Positions 19,681 to 30,233 of a DNA stretch of 64,000 nucleotides are shown here, piece by piece. Position 1 is the stretch's first letter. Each line of letters opens with the position of its first letter. Both the position numbers and the translations under genes were made by a program. The notes beneath the pieces were generated by a model. That model saw only the letters and a list, made by a program, of their open reading frames with translations, was not told where the DNA came from and did no database searches. Source of the stretch: Phytomonas francai (taxonomy: Eukaryota; Euglenozoa; Kinetoplastea; Trypanosomatida; Trypanosomatidae); assembly GCA_001766655.1 (NCBI GenBank), contig MJCC01000002.1, positions 281,050 through 345,049 on the forward strand, read 5' to 3'.

Positions 19681-22032
19681 TTCGTTTATTTAACCCTACA
19701 ATGATCCATAGGCTACCAGGATCGATATTTGCATGACATACGTAGCGTATGGCGAAATATAATTGATGTCTTTGACTATTTACTTTAACGTGATGCTATG
19801 TGCATTTGAAGGATTGAATGATTTTCATCACAAGGTTTACGCATATGTTTGGAAGTATATTTGGTGCGCAATAATCATTATATGTAACTGGAGGAATATG
19901 GATTCACATGGAAATGATTTATATTCATCCTCCGTTTGTATCTTCTCACCCAAAAATGTGCATATCATTTAAATAATTCTTGGAGTACTTCTTCAGACAT
20001 GTACTTTTGAATACTTGCGCAAGTTACTTCTGGAAAACTCACACGTACTGAGGAATTATTCCAAAGAAATAAATATTTAATGCACGCCTTCTGACCTATA
20101 AGATTATGGGTGAATATCGTTATTTAGTAGATCCTGGAGTTGCACACATTGCTTTATCTCTCTAATTTCGCAACTAAGGTCTATCAGAGTAATAAGAAAT
20201 GATATGTTTGAATTTTATTTTTCTATGTGAAAGAAAAATATCTCTTTGTGGGAAAAAAAAACAATAGGAAGGGCTTCAAATGTTCTTATATCGATTTGCT
20301 TTTAGTAATAGAGTATTCATTTTTGTATCTGTGAGGAGTATACATATATATATTATTCGGTTCTCTAGGATTTTTTTCATGCTAAGAGCTCTCAAAACTG
20401 GGATACAATGAAATTTTTCTCAGAAAAAATAGATTGGGAAAAATGACATTATATCAATATTTTTTTCGGTTTGAGTTGTGAAATTGATATCACCTTAAAA
20501 GTGATAACAAATGCTTTTAAGGATAAATTTGACTGATAGTTTTCTTCTTTTGTTGACATGCATACACATATCAAATTTCCCACTTTGGTATGTATACACT
20601 TTATGCTCTCGCTTTTCACTTCCTCCTCTCCTGAAGCCGGCAATGTGAAAAGATTCTGATGTTTAAAATTCTTATGTATATCCATGTCTAAATGAACAAC
20701 CGAAGTGAGGGGAAACAGGGGACTGTGCGACACACTATTTGTATCCTATGTCTTCGAAAAAGATTTCCGGCTTAAATATTAAGCACAACTAAGTGTTGTG
20801 AGTGTATTTTTGCATCTCATCGAATACTTTTTGCACTATTATTAAATCGTAATAGTATTCCTGTACTCTTCTACTTATCAAATGGAGTTTATATATACCG
20901 GTACACGGAGTCATCAGTGAAAAATTGAGCGCTATGTTTTCTACCCACCCCTTAAAAAAAAAAAGATAAAAGATAAATAAACGGAGATATTTGTTTCTTA
21001 TGTATTAATATGGTTCTTTTCCCGGAAACTTTTTATCCTTTTTATTTAATCTCATTATTATTGTACTGATAATGGGGCCAGTATTATTATTTTAAAATCT
21101 CTTAAGGTCATTCTAAACGGTGTGAAGGTAAAATAAAAAAGTAATTCCATGAAAATTACTGTGAAATTAAGTATATTAATTCCAATGAGGAAAAAACATT
21201 TCAAAACATCTTTTCTTACACTTGCTGTTTTCTTAGCATCTTCGTTAAAACACTTTACTGTTTAAAACAAGAAGAACGACATTTTGGTTTCGTTTCTCTA
21301 TTACTCACAAGTAGGGGTAGTACTCACAAGAATCAAGGAAGATCTGATGCTCTTGCTCATATGTTAGCCATGATGTGTGTTTGAGTGCCGAAACAGTCGG
21401 TAAAAACGCACCTATAATCCTCACTTCTCCATGACAACATAGAAGGCGACGACGATTCATGGGAGAGAGGAAAAATATAGCTCGGTAACGCTCGATACTT
21501 TTTCGTTTTGTGTGTGAGTGTGTACCACATATCTTGATTTCAAAAAGCTCAGCTATTGGTATTGTGTATTGTCACTTTTGTGTAACTCATCGAGGGTTTT
21601 ATTGCACAATGCAGATAGAATCTAGGAAATTCAAACCCAAAAAGAAAATGAAGTTGATGCAATTGATGATTCTCATTCTCTTTCTGAACCTTTTCCAAAA
21701 ATATTTATTTATGCTGTCATTATAATTATCTATTCAAAAGTAGTTTAATAGAAAGTATAAATTCAAATTTGTAGGTAATATAAAAAGTATCTAGGGCGCA
21801 ATTAATTTTAAACTAATTTATTTTTAGGTTTTGCTATTTTTGTTTTCCCTTTCCAAACTATATTTTTATCATTGTGATTTAGTATTTATTGTCTTTTGAC
21901 AGTGAGAATCAGCAAATATAAAAGAGGCCTTGTACAAAGCCAAAGCACAAGCGAGTTTATGCATATATACGCATATAGACATTCCTTGTTTCGCACAATT
22001 TCGAGTGTAAAAAGGGTCTGAAAAGTCTTGGA

Positions 22033-22057
22033 ATATATATATATATATATATATATA
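22033..22057. repeat. (AT)n microsatellite
   Basis: An uninterrupted AT repeat of about 25 bases inside the 4.5 kb desert. Confidence 0.9.
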
Positions 22058-22408
22058 AGCAAGGAGTATCAGCAATAAGCGTATCATTGCCCAATTTTTA
22101 AGGAAGCTTTCGTACCACTAAGCCTTTCTGAAGCGAAAATATTGAGAAAGTGTATTATTGAAGCTGTTTGGGGAACACCAGGAGTAAAAATATCGGTCTC
22201 AGAGGTACTGAATCCCACTTTTTCATTTAGAAAGTGGCTCAGCGATTTGTTCACCCTAATACTTGAATTAATCTACTTTGAGTAGGTATTACACATAAAA
22301 ATAAATCAAATCATTGATCAATTTTCCTTTCTGCCTTATTATCTCATATTGTGTTCTCAATTAATTACTAATAATAATAATAATATATTTTTTTATATAT
22401 ATAGATAT

Positions 22409-22427
22409 ATTTATTTATTTATTTATT
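22409..22427 (+). promoter_or_regulatory. ATTTA cluster (AU-rich element-like)
   Basis: Four to five overlapping TTTA units directly after a TA-rich tract. It resembles class II AU-rich elements on the plus strand, the sense strand of the neighbouring RRM genes. Confidence 0.35.
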
Positions 22428-23060
22428 CAGGCATTATAGCAGTGTTCATTTTTCTTCTACTTAATCATTAGAATTCTAAGAGTAAATCTAATACCAAAAA
22501 CAAGAAGATAAAACTAATTTAAAATTCATAAGTTTAGATCTTGAGTTGAATACAACAAACTACCAAAGGGGGAAAAAATTGAGGATTTTCTAGAACGCTT
22601 TTTAAATATTTTTGAGAGCTCATTGTTCTTTTGCCCATTAGGGAGGAATTTCCTGTGTAGTATCGCTTTGTATATTTATATTCTTGTTATTTTTAATTGT
22701 TCAAGTTGTGTGGTTCATTGTTCTCCTTTATTTTTAAAATCTTCTCGACATTGAGATCCAAAATCCAGAGTATTTTATTATTTCGTCGTTAATTCGTTCG
22801 GATATACTTCTCTCTCAGCTTCACATAATCTACAAGTGGCCAATAGACGAATATCACAGATTTAGTAACCCAACACTGAATTTAATTGTTCTTTACTATA
22901 GCTTTTATCCGTTTGTTTGCTCGCTACCTTAATATATTTGATTATTTCCCATCCTTGTATATCCTTTAGATACAAAAAAAAAACGAAGGAAGCTTTTGCT
23001 TTTTTTTTAATTTCACATTTTTTTAATCCTGTAAAGAAATCACCACCGGATAATTTTCCT

Positions 23061-23100
23061 TATTTATTAGTTATTTATTTATTCATTCATTCATTTATTT
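23061..23100 (+). promoter_or_regulatory. ATTTA/ATTCA-rich segment upstream of RRM paralogue C
   Basis: A 40-base run of TTATTTATT units followed by three ATTC units and another TTTATTT, about 170 bases before the ATG of paralogue C. It could be the polypyrimidine/splicing region or an AU-rich element in the preceding 3' UTR. Confidence 0.35.
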
Positions 23101-23265
23101 CTGCAATATTTTCCGTTTCCCCGCGTGTTGGGAAAGAAATATTTGATTGCTTGATATCCAATAAGTAATAATAATAAATAATTATTATTCGGATATTCAG
23201 TATTTGTCGTGGTACAAACAAAATAAACATTTTGCTTAATCACAAGCCTTTTTGAGGAGATCAAA

Positions 23266-25857
23266 ATGCAATTTGGACTCTACCTTGATCCGACGCTACG
23301 TCGTCAGTCACTCCCTGGACAAACAACTCAGCCTCCTGGTCGCTTTCAGCAGCTGGAACACCAAGCATTGAAAGGCGATTCGAATGTTCCGCAGATGGCT
23401 GCAACTGCTACTGCTGTGTCGGGTATTACTAGGCCACACTTAAATTATGCTGTATCAGGTTTTCCTATCCCAAATTCAGCCGAACCAAATGCTTACCAGG
23501 GTCACTGGTACACATTTAATGAGAAAAACGTAATCTATGTTGACAATAATGACTTTTTGCTGAGCAATTCAGCTCCGCAATATTCAGAACAAGTATTTTC
23601 TGAAGTGAAGAGCGCTAAAAATGAAGACAATGACTGTCAAGAACTCTTCTCCAGTTTGAGTTTGGTCCAGGATGCACACTCATTGTCGTCGTCGACAAAT
23701 TTTCTTGGAGTAACTTACACCTCCGACATGCGCGCGCAGTGCCCAGATGATAAAGAACAAGGAGCGATTCCACTTGGTGGAACTACAGGTGTAGTGGGTA
23801 TACCATGTGGTGAAGGCATCTCGGTTTCAGCCACACCCACACAATCAACAAAGGAAAACCCGCGCTCTAGTCACGCATCTAACTCCGTTTACAGCAATAC
23901 CAACCTTTTTGTGCGATTTACACCGCATACAATGGATGAAGAACAACTAGTCAAACTTTTTTCGCCCTACGGCAAGATCGAGTCGCGCGTAATTATGCGC
24001 AACATTCACACTGGTGCAAATATGGGCGTAGGTTTTGTACGCTTCGAAACCCATGAACAGGCGGAGAAAGCTATGATTGCCATGAATAACCCTCTAAAAC
24101 CCGGCACACACTATAATATGGCTGTGCAATGGGCAAAGCGAGAGCATGACAATGTCCCCACCGGTAAGGACAGGTGGCGCCTGCGTAAGCTCTTTGTGCG
24201 AAACATCCCTCAAGACGTCACTACTCTCATGCTCGAAAATCTCTTTCAGCCTTATGGGGAGTTAGAGAGGGTCAGCCTACATCGAGATACAAGTGCTGCT
24301 GCGCAGAGCGCCTCGCATCAAAGGGACCGCCGCATCGCGTTCGTCACCTATAGGTCAGAAGGTGTTGCTCAGGAAGCCTTTAAGGCTGTCCATAACACTT
24401 TTCCTTTCCTGTCCTGTGAGAGGATTCCGCTAATGGTAAAACTCGTGGAGGATAACCCCATACGGCCGCAGAAGCACAACTGCCGCCTCGGTTCACCAAC
24501 CCATCAATGGCTACCGAAAAAAAACAGCATGGTATCCTCGGGGTTGAACAAGGAAGGGGTTACACATGAGGACGGCAGTAACGCCACAGCATTCGCTATC
24601 AGTACGCCAGGAAACCTCTACTGCCCGGCGAACAACAACCCCAATGAGCATACTAAAAATCCCCTCAACGCCATGCAGAGTGGCCAAGTGAGCAGTCCCC
24701 TTTTGAATTCGGCGCATTCATTCGAAACCAGTGATGCTGTTTGCGCGAACTACAGCAGCCCGATGGAGGTGCCATTAGCCTACGCGCAGATACCACTACC
24801 ACAGCCACTGCCGGTAACAAGCATACCCTTTACCTTCAACAGCCCGGAGCATTCCTTTGTACAAGCTTTCAAAGGCAATAGTGGCGGTAGCAACAATCCC
24901 AAAATAGGTTCTGCCACAGTGCTCAGTTCAGACATGGTGCACTCGGGATCCTCCCCTCAGGGGGGGATAGTGTACTACAACCCCCAGTCTTCCCCCTTCA
25001 GGTGTACCGGCAGTGCGAATTGGTACGCAACAACGGCTGCGACGCCACTATCCTATACGCAGGCCACCTCGAACACCGGTAATGCTTTCCACAGCTGCAG
25101 GTGTGCGAACACCACCATGGAGACCCAGCCCATCACCGCGGTGACAGCTTTCTCAAGCCTCGGCGACACACAGCACCTTGCCTCCTGCAAGACTAGTCAG
25201 GCCTCACAAACAGAAAATTCTCATAGTGGCATCCAATCTCTCCCCTTATCTCTGCCTCTGGACCAAAATAAAAATATGAACGAGATGTGCTTACGATTCG
25301 GTGAGATAATTGAGAAGTTGCATCACCTCAGCGTTGCGAACCAGGAGTCCTCCGTCCTAACTCCGACCGACGTAGGCAAAACACTCATGGTGCCTACTGC
25401 AGAGAAGGGGCTTCGCTCGTCATTCGGTGCTGACGTCGGCTGCACAGACGTGGCGGGTGATGAGAAAAGCGAGAGACCGTTCAGTGCTGTTCTAAGCAGT
25501 GCCAGTTCTTCCGGTATGATGTGTTTTCCGTCGTACACCAATTCTGAATCCACCATACCGTCAAGTGTTTCTCACACAAGTGGCCTCAACATAGACACTT
25601 CCCAGACGACTGGTGCGGCCTCCTGTATCAGGAACGACGTTAGGATAGGCGACTTGTCGGTGTGGACGACGAACCCCATGGGCCCCAGGGCCTCAAGGTG
25701 GGCCCTCGACGAGTTCAGCGCGAGCCAGCCGAAACCCCACAAAGAAGGCTCCTCAGCCCTGGTTGTGGAAGACCTGAACGAGTCAATAAATGAGGATGTT
25801 CAGGAAGGCGAGCGATTCAGGTTGATATTAAATTCTATAGCCTCAGATACTTCATAA
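23266..25857 (+). CDS. Two-RRM RNA-binding protein, paralogue C (longest)
   Basis: An 863-residue protein from the ATG at 23266. Unlike the other copies it has a 210-residue polar N-terminal extension before RRM1 (about 212-290, RNP2 LFVRF at 214-218, RNP1 MGVGFVRF at 253-260). RRM2 lies at about 308-400 with KLFVRNIPQDVT and RRIAFVTY. The family strings MRNIHTG, FETHEQAEKAM, WAKREHD and IPLMVKLVEDN are present. The 460-residue tail is Ser, Thr, Asn and Gln rich and probably disordered. Here the DNA is of ordinary composition and lacks the extreme GC block of paralogues A and B. It is probably a cytoplasmic mRNA regulator; the exact orthologue in other trypanosomatids is not assigned. Confidence 0.88.
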   Translation: MQFGLYLDPTLRRQSLPGQTTQPPGRFQQLEHQALKGDSNVPQMAATATAVSGITRPHLNYAVSGFPIPNSAEPNAYQGHWYTFNEKNVIYVDNNDFLLSNSAPQYSEQVFSEVKSAKNEDNDCQELFSSLSLVQDAHSLSSSTNFLGVTYTSDMRAQCPDDKEQGAIPLGGTTGVVGIPCGEGISVSATPTQSTKENPRSSHASNSVYSNTNLFVRFTPHTMDEEQLVKLFSPYGKIESRVIMRNIHTGANMGVGFVRFETHEQAEKAMIAMNNPLKPGTHYNMAVQWAKREHDNVPTGKDRWRLRKLFVRNIPQDVTTLMLENLFQPYGELERVSLHRDTSAAAQSASHQRDRRIAFVTYRSEGVAQEAFKAVHNTFPFLSCERIPLMVKLVEDNPIRPQKHNCRLGSPTHQWLPKKNSMVSSGLNKEGVTHEDGSNATAFAISTPGNLYCPANNNPNEHTKNPLNAMQSGQVSSPLLNSAHSFETSDAVCANYSSPMEVPLAYAQIPLPQPLPVTSIPFTFNSPEHSFVQAFKGNSGGSNNPKIGSATVLSSDMVHSGSSPQGGIVYYNPQSSPFRCTGSANWYATTAATPLSYTQATSNTGNAFHSCRCANTTMETQPITAVTAFSSLGDTQHLASCKTSQASQTENSHSGIQSLPLSLPLDQNKNMNEMCLRFGEIIEKLHHLSVANQESSVLTPTDVGKTLMVPTAEKGLRSSFGADVGCTDVAGDEKSERPFSAVLSSASSSGMMCFPSYTNSESTIPSSVSHTSGLNIDTSQTTGAASCIRNDVRIGDLSVWTTNPMGPRASRWALDEFSASQPKPHKEGSSALVVEDLNESINEDVQEGERFRLILNSIASDTS

Positions 25858-27572
25858 TTAATTAGTATATCAATCGATGGGGATGTATATAATAGGTTTA
25901 CTCCTCGAACATTTTCGGTACCTATTGGTGACAGTATTGAACTTCTTATCGAGGTCTTTACAGGTTTCATTAGATAATCTGAATATAATTAGTATTTTTT
26001 TAAATCTCGTTTTTCCCTTTTGCACCCAAATGATGAGTTGTGATTTTTTTAGAAGAAAACTTTTGTTTAATTTTTGTCAGTACCTACTTTCGTTTTCTTT
26101 GCTTCGTATGATAGGGCAGACTTTGTACAGGTTAGTTCTATTTTCAATCTTTTTTTAACGCTTTTGTGTGTGCCCCTTTTCCTATGAAGAGTGGAAAAGG
26201 GTCTATTTCCACACTTTGCACGTATGGATGTCTTTTTTTTCCTGTCCTCAGTACCTTGCTTCATTAATTTCCTTGCCTTTCTTTCAGAGTATAGTTTCTA
26301 AGTGTGCTAGTGGCGCCTGTTGTATAGTGTGGTTATTATTTACTATGTCATTGATATGTATCTAGTGGTTTATGTTGAATTTATGTTATTAATATTTAGC
26401 AACGCATTTAACGCTTTATCATCTATAATTTTTTACGGAGCGTCCATCCGAGCGAATGCTATTCCTTTTCTAACCCTAAAAGCCCCCTATAATATGTATT
26501 ATTTTGCCTTAAAATTTTCCTTTTCTGATATATTCTTCTCGTATGCAAGTGCTCCGTCAAAAAAAAGACCAAATGGTAAAGTAATACAGCTGAATGAAAA
26601 TGAGGACAAGAACGTGTTGCTTTTTCTAAGAGCAAAGAGTTATATTGTTGTAAGAATGTTCTTGTATTTTTAGACAATACAATCTTAAAGTCTAAACTGC
26701 AGTTAAGGCTAAGTAGATGAAGTCGATACAATGTTCCGCCATCATATGTGTGTATAAATTTAGGAGAATAAATAAAAACCTAATGAATTGTAGCCCAGAA
26801 TATATATCTTCTAATTCTTTTTAAAAACCTTCTACATCTCTTTTGATCAACCAAGTAGCTGTAGAAAAGGTAGAAAAAAAACAAAAATCTGAAGTGCATC
26901 ACTTATGATAATTTTACCACTATGTTCTGTTCTCATCTCTAGAGCACGATCGAAGATATTGACGGTTTAGCTGGGAACCCCCTTAATCCAGCACCTCGAC
27001 TCTCCCGAGACTCTTGTATTTAATATTTGTGTCCCCACCCCCCTGTTAGGGTGGTTTGAACGATGCTCAATTTTACTGATTTCACTACTGGCTGCGTAGA
27101 TGTTTGTTTTGATGTATTCAGACAATAGTTGCGCTTTTACATAGAAAGCAACCTTCCTTTCCCTATTTTCCCTCTTCACTGGATCTGAGGAATTTGCATA
27201 GATGCATATATTTATATATTGGGGTTCTGTGGGAAAGTATGGGTAGAAATGATGTTTGAACATACACCCCTTTTTTTTTTTATGAAAGGCTAAGCAACGA
27301 TTGCTTAACATATACTAATAATGAAAATCAATGTGTATTGTTAACCCTCACTTTATCTACCCTCTTTACGATGATTTTGTATAACCCGATTTTCTAAACG
27401 ATCCCTCTATTATTTGTTAAGGAACATACGACAGATACCTACAACGAGAACAACAACTTTTAGTGGAACGTATCCTTAGGTTGTTTTCATCAGGGCTCAA
27501 GCTTCTCCGACGACTACAGGGGAAAAGAAATAGATTTCATTTTTTTCCTTCAAGTTCCATACATTTGTCTAA
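25858..27572. other. 1.7 kb gene-free spacer
   Basis: T-rich sequence after RRM paralogue C, with only short hydrophobic open frames that I regard as chance. It presumably contains the paralogue C 3' UTR and the splice region of LTV1. No RNA gene was seen. Confidence 0.55.
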
Positions 27573-29417
27573 ATGGTATCAAAGCACAACAAAGCTCTTC
27601 GCCGACGGCAAGCTCAAGGAACTACATACAAACTTGTCCACCGTTCCTACGAAGATAAGAACCATGGTGAGCCTGATAGTGATGAAATGGTGTGGGTAAA
27701 GGAGGAAGACTTTCGTCGCAACCACACGAACAGGAGAAGAGGCAACGAATATGAAGATTATTATGATGATACAGAAGAGGCCGAGTGGGAGGATAACAAT
27801 AATGAGGAATTTTATGAAGATGAGATTGACTATCCAGATGCATCACACACAGGTACGTCGCTAATGCCAAAGCAACTTAGTGAGAATATGACCGCTCATC
27901 CTGGCCCTGGCTCTTCTCAATGGCGAAAGCAGGAGAGGAGTACACATGAGGAAGAAGAAGAAGATATTGCTGACGATGAAGACAAGCTCTTCGAGGATGA
28001 GGTTGAGGGTGAGGTGACGGATGATTTTCTCCGCCAACTTGTTTTTGGTGGGGAAAATGATGGGGAGGGCCACGATGCCGTCAGTGAAGCGGCTGCCGAC
28101 ACCCTCCAGGGTGCCATGGAGAATGGGGATACCGACCTCGACCATGAAGGGATGCGATACGGCATACCACAAGACGCCTGGCGGCTCCTGACGGATGAGG
28201 AAAAGGCTGGTGTGCGGGCGGCTAATGCGCGTGGACGCACCAAGGTCGATCCCGCCCCCAACGCGGAGCTTGGCATTGATGCCGTCACCGCGCAGCCCTA
28301 CCCCGTCCACGACGTATCGCAAGGTGCCATGAATAAACAGTTTACGGAAATGATGCGTGAGTTCGACGTCGATGCGCAGATTAACGATGCCTACACAGAC
28401 GACCCCCGTACACACGGGGCCCTACCCATGGATAAATATATGGGTGCCCTCAAGGAATTTGTTGTAGACCGCGCCGGCGTCGATTATTCTACTAGTGAGC
28501 CAGCCAAAAACAAAGGGCTTATCCATCAGCTTGAGCTGTTGGCGTACCGATCCGGAGTCTTTGACACCGACTCCCACGGCGGTGTGTACACGACTACTAT
28601 GGCCTCTGAGAAAGAGAAGCGATTCGCTGAAGAGTTTAGGTGCGAAACGGAGCGCATTCGTGCTGAGGCGATGTTGCGGCAGTCAGGAAAAGCCCTGCCC
28701 GAGCAACAGGCAATAGAGGAAGAACTGCTTCCCGAGCAGAAACTCCGTAAGGTTGTAGCTTTTAAGATGGAGGATGTTGTGGAAAATGGTGAGGCATCGT
28801 CGAGGCCTTCTGAAACACCAGAAGAGACGGATTTCAGTAGCATTCGAGACTCTAGGAAGGTGCATAATGCTCTACCTGACCAAGACAACACCGTAACGTT
28901 TAAACCAGAGGAAGAGGAGGAATTTAGGATTGCTATCATAAAGTCGAAGGATAAACGACTGGATTGTGAAACAGCCGTTAGTGTCTATTCTACGTATTTT
29001 AACCAGCCCAATGAGATCCGTCCAACGACAAATAAGAGCAGACAAGGTCCAAAACGCAAGGGTATTGTTGCCCAAGGTGCCGAGCTAAAAACCTCTGGTG
29101 AGACTTTGAATTCTTATACAAAAACTTCAGGACTGAGAGAAACCTCCGAAGCGGGCGAAGACGGGGATGATTCCAATTCTAGTCATGAAGGAACTGGAGC
29201 TTTACAGCCCTCAGTCACAACACTAGTTCCAACTATTCGATCTAAGGATGAAACTAAAGAAGAAAAGAAGATGCGACGACAGGCTGTCAAGATGGCTCAA
29301 CGGGAAAAACGGCAAGAGAAAAGTGCTTTGAAGAAGGCCTATCAGACAGTCAGTGAAGTGGAAAAGAAACGGGCGGCCACATCATTCGCTGCGAAACGAA
29401 CAGTACATTTCCTATGA
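27573..29417 (+). CDS. LTV1: LTV1-like 40S ribosome biogenesis factor
   Basis: A 614-residue homologue of LTV1, which accompanies pre-40S particles from nucleolus to cytoplasm and helps place uS3. The diagnostic N-terminus TYKLVHRSYEDKN (about 18-30) matches the LVHRS motif of the family. Long acidic Glu/Asp runs follow (about 50-140), then the motif VDAQINDAYTDDPRTHGALP in the middle region, and an ELLPEQKLRKVVAF segment. The segment SVYSTYFNQPNEIRP (about 470-484) corresponds to the conserved SxYSxxxNxP block. The last 60 residues are strongly basic and helical (KKMRRQAVKMAQREKRQEK). The length is somewhat above yeast (463) and human (475) LTV1. It sits between RRM paralogues C and D, splitting the array. 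Confidence 0.87.
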   Translation: MVSKHNKALRRRQAQGTTYKLVHRSYEDKNHGEPDSDEMVWVKEEDFRRNHTNRRRGNEYEDYYDDTEEAEWEDNNNEEFYEDEIDYPDASHTGTSLMPKQLSENMTAHPGPGSSQWRKQERSTHEEEEEDIADDEDKLFEDEVEGEVTDDFLRQLVFGGENDGEGHDAVSEAAADTLQGAMENGDTDLDHEGMRYGIPQDAWRLLTDEEKAGVRAANARGRTKVDPAPNAELGIDAVTAQPYPVHDVSQGAMNKQFTEMMREFDVDAQINDAYTDDPRTHGALPMDKYMGALKEFVVDRAGVDYSTSEPAKNKGLIHQLELLAYRSGVFDTDSHGGVYTTTMASEKEKRFAEEFRCETERIRAEAMLRQSGKALPEQQAIEEELLPEQKLRKVVAFKMEDVVENGEASSRPSETPEETDFSSIRDSRKVHNALPDQDNTVTFKPEEEEEFRIAIIKSKDKRLDCETAVSVYSTYFNQPNEIRPTTNKSRQGPKRKGIVAQGAELKTSGETLNSYTKTSGLRETSEAGEDGDDSNSSHEGTGALQPSVTTLVPTIRSKDETKEEKKMRRQAVKMAQREKRQEKSALKKAYQTVSEVEKKRAATSFAAKRTVHFL

Positions 29418-30233
29418 TTTGATGTAATGAGGGATACAAATATTGAGGGAAAAAGTGAAGACACCACGTGCCAAGAGATCTTTTATTTATTGCTTTGTTC
29501 CGATAACTGTCTTATTTGTTTTCCCCTTTTAGTGCATTCCCACAAATGGAAACACTTTTTGCTAGAGGCTTGAGCTGCGTAGCGTACCTTCAACTCCTTT
29601 TCTACAATAATAACAATGATAATAAATAATAAATAAGTCAAGAAATTCTCTTGAAATCGTTTAATAGTGTTTTCCCTTTTTTCGCGTGTATATAACATTT
29701 TGCATAAACATGCTTTCTTCGCTTTTCAAGTCGTCCGAGCGATTCGAATCATTGGAGAGAAAGGGATCAAGAAACAAACGAAGACAACAAACCGTATAGG
29801 AGCTGTAAGTAATCTTGCTAGGATAGCAAATGATCTATAAGCAACCCAGTCATATTCAAAATGTTCCTTCTTCCTGTTGTTTACTGTTTGACGCTCATAA
29901 TCATATAATTACCATTTTTTTTTTAGGGGGGGGAGGGGGAACTAGGATCGCTTTACTCTTTCTCTGTTTTACCTGTGTGTGGACGATGTTGTTGTGAGTC
30001 TGGTAAAGACTGTTTTTTAGGCTCCTTTGTGTGTTTCATTCGAACAATTGTTACCTGCATTTGGGGTGAACCACAGAAGCATGCTCGAATTTCGTGTTTT
30101 CGTAGTGGTAAACTTACTCCTCTCTTTACGTTGTAAAAAAAGAAAGCTTTAAGACACATTATATAATATAACAATATACATATTAAGGGGTGAAAGGAAG
30201 TTTTTTAAAAGATTGGTGTTTCACTGCGTTGTC
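29418..30233. other. 0.8 kb gene-free spacer
   Basis: AT-rich, with a poly-T run followed by a G-rich block at about 29915-29940. No gene is seen on either strand. Confidence 0.5.

Larger units (their letters stand above)
18812..23265. other. 4.5 kb AT-rich gene desert
   Basis: The longest non-coding stretch of the window. I found no credible protein or RNA gene on either strand; the few open frames are short, hydrophobic and composed of T-rich codons. It contains TA tracts at about 19665-19680 and 22033-22057 and several clusters of ATTTA pentamers, listed separately. Most likely it is the long 3' UTR of paralogue B plus the 5' region of paralogue C. Confidence 0.6.

Noticed and set aside
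19295..19693. 132-codon hydrophobic plus-strand frame in the 4.5 kb desert
   Set aside because: Translated T-rich and TA-repeat sequence, with no ATG in good context and no recognisable domain.
27463..27699. 78-codon frame overlapping the LTV1 start
   Set aside because: Different frame from LTV1; the LTV1 frame with TYKLVHRS is clearly the real one.
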